From Hydrangea macrophylla (taxonomy: Eukaryota; Streptophyta; Magnoliopsida; Cornales; Hydrangeaceae), in NCBI GenBank assembly GCA_033977485.1, contig CM066998.1, positions 23,685,501 through 23,749,500 of the forward strand: a DNA stretch of 64,000 nucleotides. The letters run 5' to 3'. The notes under the pieces are model-generated. The model ran no database searches and was not told the DNA's origin. It was given only the letters and a program-made list of their open reading frames with translations. Made by a program: the position numbers and the translations under genes. The stretch's first letter is position 1. Each line of letters opens with the position of its first letter. This document shows positions 55,596-64,000 of the stretch, one piece after another.

Positions 55596-56610
55596 TCAAT
55601 CTTCCAAATTCCAAGGTGCTTCTGTATACATTCTCTCTTGGAATATTGCTAGTTTCTCGCCTTTAAGGTTCCACCACCTAGTTCGCAGGTTTATAGGGTC
55701 TTTTCTAGTACAACATTGTCCTTTTATATGGATATCTAAAATAGTAAGTCTATGTTGAGATTTTAAACTCTCTCCTGGGATGACCTTACAGTCTTTACAT
55801 GCTAAGCGGTCTGCCTTTCTCACAAGGAACAAATCGATCTGGCTTCTTTTAGATCCACTCTTAAAGGTTATCAAGTGTTCTTCCCTCTTTTTGAAAAAGG
55901 TGTTTGCTACTACAAGATCATATGCTACGGCGAAATCTAAAATACTCACCCCTACCTCATTCTGCTCTCCAAAACCATACCCCCCATGCACCCTCTCATA
56001 TCCAGTTCTATCTTTGCCTACATGGCCATTAAAATCTCCACCTACAATTATCTTCTCTCCTCCTGGTATTTCTTGCATTAAAGCGTCCAACTCATCCCAG
56101 AATTGTTTTTTAGTGTGATCATCCAATCGTACTTGGGGCGTGTATGCACTAATCACATTAATTATATCCACTCCAACTACCAATTTGATAAGCAATATTC
56201 TGTCTCCTTTCCTCGTGACTGTCACAACTTTATCCTTGAGGTTCTTGTCAACCACGATTCCGACACCATTTCCCAGTCTTTTCTACCTCCTTAGCTTTCT
56301 CTCCAACCCACTTTGTTTCTTGTAAACATACTACATTAACCTTCGTTCTAATCATAGTGTCTACTAGTTCTATAGATTTACCTGTTAAGGTTCCTATATT
56401 CCAAGTTGCTAACCTAAGCCTATAGTTTTGGGCTAGCTTCTTTACCCGTGGTGGCCCAGATGAGCGCGGGAACCCTTGCTTATTTAACACCACACCCGGG
56501 GGTCGATGCGGCGCCCCTTGCACATTTTTCGAAACACCCGAAGGCAGGCGCAACGCGTCGCTTAAAGGAAACGCCCTAGCATTTACACGACTATTCATAT
56601 TTGGATTCAT
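55596..56610 (-). pseudogene. RTE LINE AP-type endonuclease (frameshifted)
   Basis: The frame opens MNPNMNSRVNARAFPLSDAL at 56610. The catalytic block LRLATWNIGTLTGKSIELVD and VVCLQETKW (Glu) lies at 56330-56420. After a frameshift near 56260 come INVISAYTPQVRLDDHTKKQ, IIVGGDFNGHVGKDRTGYER (Asp-x-Asn), FKSGSKRSQIDLFLVR and SQHRLTILD (His). All metal-binding and catalytic blocks of an AP endonuclease can be read in order. The enzyme would nick target DNA. Confidence 0.9.
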
Positions 56611-56708
56611 ATCATAAGGATCTGACGATTTTTTTTACGTGCTGACTGTCGAGCTACCTAACGCACTAACCTTCCTCTTTTATCCGGGCTTGGGACCGGC
56701 AGTGTTGG

Positions 56709-58474
56709 AAAGTACACTTTCACAAACCAATTTTCAAACAAAACCTTAGAAAATAACTTCCATGTTTTGGACAAAGTATCAAAGGGAAATTAATTCATTG
56801 CACAGGGTTCGCACCACTATTATGCTTAGTTTGGCCCCAACGTGTCTTTTTAAAAGTAGCTTATGAAATTTAATATTAAGTTGTTTGATAATTTTGTACA
56901 AGTGACACATCACTCTTCCAAAAAAAATCATGACACAAAAAAGCAACCTTAAACTTTTAAAAACTTCATTCTAGAGGTATTAAAAGTTCCCCCTAAAAAA
57001 CCCCTAAGTTAATTTTTACAAAACTCATAAACTAGTTATTAAATGAATTAAAATGAAATTGTATTTTAAAAAAAAATGGAGCGCCAAAATGGGAGCCAAA
57101 CTAAGCCTAGATCTGATAATGTACCAACATTAATGCTGCATTAAAAAGAGGGCATTTCTACATGAATAATGTTATGCTTCCCAATTTAGTTCTCAAATGG
57201 TTTAACAGTTGTACCACATGCATGATCATGGATGAATGCAGTAAGGCACTTGGAGGCAATTGCCCCCTCAACTTTTTAAAATTATATTTTTACCCTATGT
57301 ATTTTATACCCTGTCCAAATATTGCTCATCTAAAGTCAAATTCTGACTCCACTCCTAACTATAGTAGTGTTTCAGTGATACTATATGCAATTATATGTTG
57401 TACAAGTAACAAAACTTTTAAGAATCATTCACATTTGACAACCATATAGCATTACTTTGACTGCATTAATTTCCAACTCTCGTGACCTTCAAACACAATT
57501 GGTCCCAAAAGTTGGTGCTCAACCTCTGGCAGACTTAATTTGACCAAATGAAAAGAAGAAAAAAAAGGCCTATGATAGGCCACAATGTCAACGCAATACA
57601 ATTGTCTTCTCAATCATGTGGGAGGTGATTATAGTGTTCTAGACCATCTACATTTATACCTAGTGCAGACAATAGTGGATGGTCTAATCTATTGCAAATA
57701 CAGACCCATATATACGCATGGTGTTATATATTACTTGGGTATATGATCACTATGATCAAATCCAAACATTTAATTTTACCTGGTTAGACCACCTACCACC
57801 AAAGCATTAATGACTTGGTTGGTACCTCTTTAAATGTTCTAGCCTAAACCCAGCTAGCTAGTGATGTCGACTGCCGTTGGATCTGTCACTTCACGATTGT
57901 CAACCGTCCGATATGACTACGTATAAGTAGACTTGGAAAAAAGAAAATGCTATTAGGACCAACAGGCATCTTTGTGATGATGTAATGGGATGTGAGCGAT
58001 AAAAGTGTTTCCATGGCCCATTTATTATACAGACCAAGTCAACATGTTTAGCCTTATTATAAGGCCCTTATATGATAGTGATATTTGTTTGGGTAAAGTA
58101 TACTAATTAACCTTCTCTGATACAAGGTAAAAGTACAGGGCCTCTCTTGTATGTAAAATTACTCTAACCTCCTCTATCAGAAAATGGAAATCTACCAAAA
58201 TAAATGGAGCATGAAAAATTTCCTACAAAAACCTAAAGCAAGATGTAATTAATTTATAAATTTAAAAAATCAACAAATTATGCACTCACAAATGTAAAAT
58301 TTGAAATTATTCTACTTTTAGATACACATAAGTAAAAAAGATTATATGAAATTGTTTTTACTGATTTTGGTAAGGGTAAATTCGTCATTAGAAAAAAGTT
58401 TTGAAAAAAATTAAGATTATATTACACCAACCTCCCCTCATATATGTCTTAAATTAATTACAAAGATCACTCCC
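56709..58474. other. AT-rich intergenic sequence
   Basis: No convincing ORF. From about 58095, words such as TTAACCTTCTCTGATACAAG and CTAACCTCCTCTATCAG belong to a non-coding repeat type that resumes at 62313 after the pararetrovirus (CTCAAGGGAGGTCAATATAA). This implies the viral block interrupted it. The family was not identified. Confidence 0.45.
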
Positions 58475-58601
58475 TTGTAGTTTTAAAATCTACACTGACC
58501 TCCCTTGCCAGAGATAAAACCCTAACCGTGTTAAAGTTTCATACAAAAGTACCGATTTACCCTTGAAATAAAATACATGCATTTTATAATAAAAATCCAA
58601 C
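58475..58601. repeat. 127-bp direct repeat, left copy
   Basis: TTGTAGTTTTAAAATCTACA ... AAAAATCCAAC, identical base for base to 62186-62312. The two copies bracket the viral block. Confidence 0.9.
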
Positions 58602-59057
58602 CTATGGTGCGGATGTTGGCTGATTTAAAATAAAAAACAAAAGCCATAAATATAATAATGCCTTAACAACCATGATATATATATGTATGTACCACATTCC
58701 ATACATCAAGCACGAAGTCTAACACTGTGACAAACTAAAATCATTGATCCAAATGTACCCAGTACACCGAAATATTTCCTTCACTTTGGATTGCAAAACC
58801 AATCCCACGTGATTCTTGCTTTTGACAGAAAAAGTAATAATTTTGTATCTAAACTTTTCTTTTCTCTCTCCATGGATTCTCTATTTATTCAGTTTCTCCT
58901 TTATCTCATTCTCAGTGTCAGCGAGAGTGAGAGTCTTCTCTCCCATTCTGTTTTTTCTACATTTTTATGGCCTTAATAAATTCGTATATATACATGCACA
59001 TACATAAATATATACTCATATGTAGATATATATATGGAGATCCATGCAAATATGTAA
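58602..59057. other. Intergenic sequence between direct repeat and viral block
   Basis: AT-rich, with ATATAT runs at 58676-58688 and 58986-59040. The short hydrophobic frame at 58791-58976 has no recognisable match. No gene supported. Confidence 0.5.
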
Positions 59058-59068
59058 ATAACGAAAAC

Positions 59069-59391
59069 TTCAGTTAATACAATTTCAGAATTTGAAGTTG
59101 ATAGAGATCTTTTAAACAAAGATTACTTAAAACCAGAAAATAAAAAGTATAGGTTACTTTTAAAACAATTTTCTGAAGAAGAGCAAAATAGTTTTAAAGA
59201 ACTTGATGATTCTCAAATTCCCAAGGTTATTTATAAACAAGAATCTGACCTAGGATTTTCAGTTAATACAATTTCAGAATTTGAAATTGATAGAGATCTT
59301 TTAAACAAAGATTACTTAAAACCAGAAAATAAAAAGTATAGGTTACTTTTAAAACAATTTTCTGAAGAAGAGCAAAATAGTTTTAAAGAAC
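59069..59391 (+). repeat. In-frame direct duplication inside viral fragment
   Basis: 59069-59202 and 59258-59391 are near-identical 134-bp copies, offset by 189 bp (63 codons). The frame is therefore kept across both. Confidence 0.9.
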
Positions 59392-61391
59392 AATTTCTTG
59401 CCTATTTAAAGATAATAGGTAAACATATTTCTTATTTCGATTGGTTAAAATGGACCCTTTCAAAAGAAATAAATGTAGGAACAGACTCTATTTTGAATGC
59501 TTGGGGATTATATCCCACAGGAGAAATACATGAAAGTATCCATCCTCCTAACACGGCCTTTTTAATAAAAATGTCTAACTCAAATAAAAAAGTTAAAGCA
59601 GCCCCAATAAAAAAGGATGTGCCAGAAGATAGTGACGAAGCAAGAAACATTGCTAATAAAGCAGATATTGGTAGACTTTCAGAGCAATTAAATTTTGCTA
59701 ATGTTGCCCTACATATGATAGGAAAACAAACCAACAAAATTGAAGAATACTCCAGTATCATAAAAAGTCACCTAGCCTCCTTTGATAAAATAGAAACAAC
59801 ATTTTTACCTTCGGTCTTCCCAAAGTCAAAACCCCCGTCGGTAAAGACAAAGACTTGGGAAAAGCCTTTAATAAAAAATTCGGTAAATCCAGAATTTATT
59901 CAGGCTTTAAAGGAAAAATGGAAAGATGATGGTACACCACCTTCAAGGTACATTATGGTGCAACCTCCATCACCAAAAAAGACTTTTACTGATCCTCCAA
60001 CTCCCAAACAAGAGGCAGAAGCTTCAGGGACTAAAACTGAGGGAAAAAAGGAAATAAATACTATTTCTCAGAAAGAAGAATCTGAAAATGAAGAAGAAAT
60101 AGATATTGTTGCCTTAGAAAGTCAGTTTATAAATTCTACGGTTAAACCGAATAATTATTATCCTAGGCCAACGCCTATTGACCTTCAGTTTGAAGAAAGA
60201 AATGTCATAAACCCAATGCAATATAATGGTAATTCCATTTATGAGTGGAATATTGATGGGTTATCTGACCATCAGATTTTAAAAGTCTTACAACATATGA
60301 CTATGGCAGCTAATGCCATAAAAGCTAGGATTAATGATCCTAATTCAGAGAGCACAGTTTTAAATCTTTTAGTCTCAGGATTCACAGGACAACTTAATGG
60401 TTGGTGGAATCAATTCCTTACGGAATTCCAAAGAAATGAAATTATATCTTCAGTTAAAACTGATGAGGAAGGTAATCCTATTTTGGATAGAAATAGGCAA
60501 CCTACCCCTGATGCAGTCATAGCATTAATAACTGCTATAACTTTTCATTTTCTAGGAGAAGTTTCCCAGATAATGGAAAGAGGAAAAGATCTCTTAATGA
60601 ATCTTAAGTGTCCCACACTTTCTCATTTCAAGTGGTATAAAGATGTTTTCTTAACCAGATTATTTTTCAGAAATGATGCAAACCAAGATTTTTGGAAAGA
60701 AAGGTTTTTTGCAGGTTTGCCCAGTCTTTTTGCTGAGAAAATAAGAATAAGGTTAAGACAAAAGAATAATAATGTTATTCCTTACCACTCTTATACTTAT
60801 GGAGAATTAATTAGTGAAATCAATGCAGAGGGATTAGCTCTTTGTAATGACATAAAATTGAGAAAACAAATGAAAAGAGAAAGAAAGACTGGAGACAAAG
60901 AACTAGGAGATTTCTGCAAACAATTAGGTTATGATATGGGATCTACTGAGCGAAAAGCTAGAAAGCCTTTTAACAAAAGGACTACAACTAGATCTTATAA
61001 AAAACCAGCAGGTAAAACCAAAGGTAAACCTACAGGTAAGCCGACAGGCAAACCCAGAGGAAAACCTAAAGGAAAACCTAAGGTTCCTATTTGATTTAAA
61101 TGTGGAAAACCTGGTCATTATAAGAGTCAATGTAAGGTAAAACAAAAGATAAATGCCTTAGACATTGATGAAGATCTTAAAGATAAATTAATCTCTATAA
61201 TGCTTCTAAGTCAAGAAGAAGAAGAAGCGTTAGAACAAGAATATGGCTTCTCAGAAGAAGAAGAAGAAGAGGAAGAGATTAACGAAATCATTGAAGAATC
61301 AGAACAAGAAGACTCACAAGAAGGATGTTCTGATCATTGCAAAGATAAAATTGATTATTACGAATCCATTTTAAAAATGAATGGTATGAGT

Positions 61392-61559
61392 ATTAATACT
61401 ATCTCTAGTAAAGAAGGTTTGATTTTAAAAATCATTGATAAAATTCCCAATCTTGAAGAAAAGAAAAAAGTGATTCAAGAATATATGAAGTCCTTAGAAG
61501 AAGGAAGTTCACAAGATCAAAATAGGGAATTAAAACCAGAACCTAAAGAAAATTATAAT
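61392..61559 (+). repeat. Source segment of inverted duplication
   Basis: 168 bp within the coil-coding part. Its reverse complement recurs at 61991-62158. Confidence 0.9.
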
Positions 61560-61990
61560 TTTAAAGAAGTTGTTTCTAGAATAAGTGCTAAATCTCAGAA
61601 GTCTAAAGACAACCTCCCTTCTGTAAAAGAATTACAAGAAGAAATAAATGATTTAAAGAAATCAGTAAGAGATTTAAAAACTAGAGTAGATGCTCTAGAA
61701 GAAGAAAACTTTATCCCAGAAGAAGTTTTCAATCCACTTGATGATCCTCAAGATAAAGGAAAAGGAATAAAAATGGATAATTATCCTGAAGGATATGTGG
61801 AAGAAACAGGAATATTTTCTGTTGAAAGGTTAATTTACCAAAAGTGGTATGCAAAAGTTTCTATTGTTATTGGAGATGATTTCATCCTTAATAACATTGC
61901 TCTTATAGACTCTGGTGCAGATATGAATTGTATTAAAGAAGGACTAGTCCCTTTTAAATACTTTGTCAAAACTACTCAGAATGACAAGGT

Positions 61991-62158
61991 ATTATAATTT
62001 TCTTTAGGTTCTGGTTTTAATTCCCTATTTTGATCTTGTGAACTTCCTTCTTCTAAGGACTTCATATATTCTTGAATCACTTTTTTCTTTTCTTCAAGAT
62101 TGGGAATTTTATCAATGATTTTTAAAATCAAACCTTCTTTACTAGAGATAGTATTAAT
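61991..62158 (-). repeat. Inverted duplicate of viral segment
   Basis: Reverse complement of 61392-61559, joined directly after the protease motif. It creates the frame's terminal stop. A 27-bp filler (62159-62185) then leads to the right 127-bp repeat. Confidence 0.9.
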
Positions 62159-62185
62159 TCTCTTGTGCTCTATCTGTAAGGGTCA

Positions 62186-62312
62186 TTGTAGTTTTAAAAT
62201 CTACACTGACCTCCCTTGCCAGAGATAAAACCCTAACCGTGTTAAAGTTTCATACAAAAGTACCGATTTACCCTTGAAATAAAATACATGCATTTTATAA
62301 TAAAAATCCAAC
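62186..62312. repeat. 127-bp direct repeat, right copy
   Basis: Identical to 58475-58601. Confidence 0.9.
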
Positions 62313-62770
62313 ATGTTGTGAAATGGAAAGTTTTTCCTTAATATATGTCGGCCACAACACAAAGAGGAGAAAACGAAGATTATTTTAGGAATTTTTTATT
62401 TTATTTATTTTTATTTGAATTTAATAAAGGCAAAATAGTCATTTCAAATATGTTAACCATAAAATTAACAATCAACTGACTATTGACTACGGAAGGGAGG
62501 TAGGTGTTACGTAGCAACATTCCTCAGAGGAGGTCAGTGTAATTTCTGAAACTATGAGGGTGGTGTTTGTAATTACGATAAACCTCAAGGGAGGTCAATA
62601 TAATTTACACAAAAATTATTGGTCAACTAACAGTTGACTAATAGAAAGAGTAAGTGTTATTTAATCTCAAATTTCAAGGGAGATTATTGTCATTTTTAAT
62701 ATCGCAAGAGAGACTTTTCACAACTTAGGAAAGGTATGTGAAATTTGAACAATACTAAGGGTACAACTTG
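62313..62770. other. Non-coding repeat sequence
   Basis: Words such as CCTCAGAGGAGGTCAGTGTA and CCTCAAGGGAGGTCAATATA recur. It is related in style to 58095-58600. No ORF. Confidence 0.45.
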
Positions 62771-64000
62771 ATGATGCCTAAAATTAGTAAGAAGGGTTTA
62801 GAGGAAGAAAAAGACAACAACAATTTGTATGTGGTTCGGTCCAGTTAACGAGGTGACTTATGTCCACGGTTGCGTCTGAGCGCGTTCACTAACAGATCAT
62901 TAGCGGGCCTTGTGAATCAACAAAAAGGGGCGGCACTACCAGTAATACCGGTCGGGTATATGCGTGTTGATGGTGAATTCTTTGTTCTATGCTTGTTAAC
63001 TAGAGAGTTCTTTTTTGGGTCCCTGTAGAGAGGGTAGGTAGGCTCTTTTATAGACGCAAGAGTCCACCCTTACATGGTAAGTATATTGGATTAGGAAGCC
63101 TAATCTAATTACAATTGATTTGCATAATTTTGGGAGAGTTTCCTAAGTGGTTTAGGAAGCTGCCATATTCCATCTTGCAAACTTGTAGTTGGTTTAGGAC
63201 ACTGTTGGATAGACCAGGTCCACGGGATGCCGCGGTCCTCCATTCCCAGCCTGTTGGCAGGAACCGCACGGTTCTGACGAACACCTCGGGATTGCCCGGC
63301 TATTGGCGCCTTTACTGAAGTGACCAGCACCTCTTGGTGACATAGCAGACTGGCTTCATGGCTAGATTATTTTGGACATATCAGTTGCCCCCAATTTTCG
63401 GAACTGACCGGATGCTTCATCGGGTGAGGATCGAAAATCAGTATTGCCTTGGAAACCGTCCGGATCTCCTCCGGGAATGCTGCTCGGGATAGGGGTCCAC
63501 CTTCCAGATCGCCCGGTGGAATAACCGACTGGTACAGGGAGGACCTCGGGTGTTGGTGTTGCTACGTGTCAGGGAGTAATTGGTCTGGTCATGATTCAGC
63601 AAAGTCGGTTCGGATGTAACCGAACAATTGCGTGGTAACCGGACCATCACGTCACGTATTTAATGCGCGCGCCTTTTGAGGCGACCTTTCATGATCCCGA
63701 GGTGACAAATGTCTGGCGGCTCTTGGCGGGAAAACTCCTGAGTCGTTGGATCTAATTGATCTGGATCGCCCATTGTTCCTTTATAATGAACACTTGCTCA
63801 TTTCCTCAATTCCTGGTGCCAAGTGAGAGAGTTTACCAAGCGGCTTGAGAGCAAACAAGATCCCGACCCCTTTTCTGCGCTAAATCTTGTAAGTTTTTCC
63901 TTTCTATCTTCAGTTCTTCATTCTCTTCTTCTTTTCTGAACAATGCTGGAGGGAGCGAACCCACTTGGGTCAGAAAGAGCGTGGGACTTTTTTATTTTAG
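62771..64000 (+). repeat. Probable LTR start, gypsy type, running off the window
   Basis: TGATGATGCC is followed by the ATGTGGTTCGGTCCAGTTAA and TATGTCCACGG wording common near the start of plant LTRs. A TATA-like TTTATAATGAAC lies at 63780-63791 and a C/T-rich leader follows to the end. No partner LTR, PBS or ORF is in the window. The short frames at 63109-63650 are not convincing. Confidence 0.35.

Larger units (their letters stand above)
53562..56708 (-). mobile_element. RTE-type LINE, near full length, decayed
   Basis: On the minus strand an endonuclease, a linker and an RT follow one another. The 3' end has TTGGGACACAAGGCTTGG and a (GGTTT)n tail at 53565-53588. The 5' side reads CACTGCCGGTCCCAAGCCC read as + strand complement near 56690-56708, the usual RTE start. 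The C-terminal wording RLRWFGHVQRRPVDAPVR and RGRGRPRLTW is diagnostic of plant RTE. No TSD was resolved. Confidence 0.85.
59058..61997 (+). pseudogene. Caulimovirid-like capsid/protease polyprotein fragment
   Basis: One frame is open from 59058 to a TAA at 61995-61997 with a single stop, TGA at 61092-61094. The first internal Met that leaves a long frame is at 59493. Capsid-like blocks are SIYEWNIDGLSDHQILKVLQ, FTGQLNGWWNQFLTEFQ, HFKWYKDVFLTRLFF and FWKERFFAGLPSLFAEKIR. A Lys/Gly/Pro repeat (about 61010-61080) precedes a CCHC knuckle (61095-61130). The TGA sits at the position of the knuckle's first Cys. A Glu-rich stretch and predicted coil follow, then the protease motif IDSGAD at about 61905. 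The frame is cut soon after by the inverted duplication. In an active virus these parts would package the genome and process the polyprotein. Confidence 0.6.
59058..62158 (+). mobile_element. Endogenous pararetrovirus (caulimovirid-like) fragment, rearranged
   Basis: An ancient integrated fragment covering only a capsid-type region, a zinc knuckle, an acidic coil region and the start of the protease. No movement protein, RT or RNase H was seen. The 5' side holds a 189-bp-period direct duplication (59069-59391). The 3' side ends in an inverted copy of its own interior (61991-62158 against 61392-61559). It is flanked at a distance by identical 127-bp repeats. An unusual LTR-element gag is the alternative. 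Confidence 0.65.

Noticed and set aside
53689..56325. Plus-strand ORFs across the LINE
   Set aside because: They are antisense shadows of the endonuclease and RT, whose motifs are clear on the minus strand.
57162..57449. 95-aa possible host gene
   Set aside because: No domain, no supporting codon pattern, AT-rich surroundings and no splice-site context.
63109..63650. Overlapping 67-73-aa ORFs near the right edge
   Set aside because: They overlap on both strands within a probable LTR and show no domain.

Overview
This is repeat-rich nuclear DNA from a flowering plant, probably a eudicot. It holds no intact host gene, rRNA or tRNA. Every recognisable coding stretch belongs to a transposable element or an endogenous pararetrovirus: Ty3/gypsy (Athila-like, Tekay/Del-like chromovirus, Tat-like), Ty1/copia, an RTE-type LINE, hAT- and Mutator-like short DNA elements, and a caulimovirid-like fragment. 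Nearly all frames carry stops or frameshifts. The species cannot be named from the sequence.

Layout. 1-9733: 3' part of an Athila-like element, + strand (pol, three post-pol ORFs, 3' UTR, 3' LTR). It sits in the left LTR (9734-12264) of a minus-strand chromovirus whose internal region is 12265-18294. That element's other LTR is split into 18295-18891 and 36699-38386 by a second minus-strand element (18892-36693, TSD TTAAC) with 3.85-kb LTRs. The left LTR of the second element is itself split by a non-autonomous Athila-like element (23158-30223, TSD GGGCC) and holds a 193-bp MITE. A 1.1-kb hAT-like element lies in the chromovirus left LTR. For three of these insertions the paired LTR preserves the unoccupied site inside the window. 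38387-42792: remnants of an Athila-like gag, an opposite-strand gypsy end, a plant-mobile-domain ORF and a Tat-like LTR. 42793-51446: a full-length decayed Ty1/copia element. 51452-53003: more LTR sequence, a copia LTR fragment and three Mutator-type MITEs. 53562-56708: an RTE LINE, minus strand. 58475-62312: a rearranged pararetrovirus fragment between identical 127-bp direct repeats. 62771-64000: a probable LTR start.

Two signals go beyond routine annotation. First, arrays of ATCGAT-centred palindromes occur in LTRs of three unrelated lineages (Athila-like, chromovirus, copia), placed just upstream of the TATA box and again downstream of it. Second, the three ORFs downstream of the Athila-like pol each start exactly 10 nt after a pyrimidine-tract-CAG that looks like a splice acceptor, which suggests alternatively spliced subgenomic messages.

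All identifications rest on reading motifs and reading frames by eye. No database search or alignment was run.
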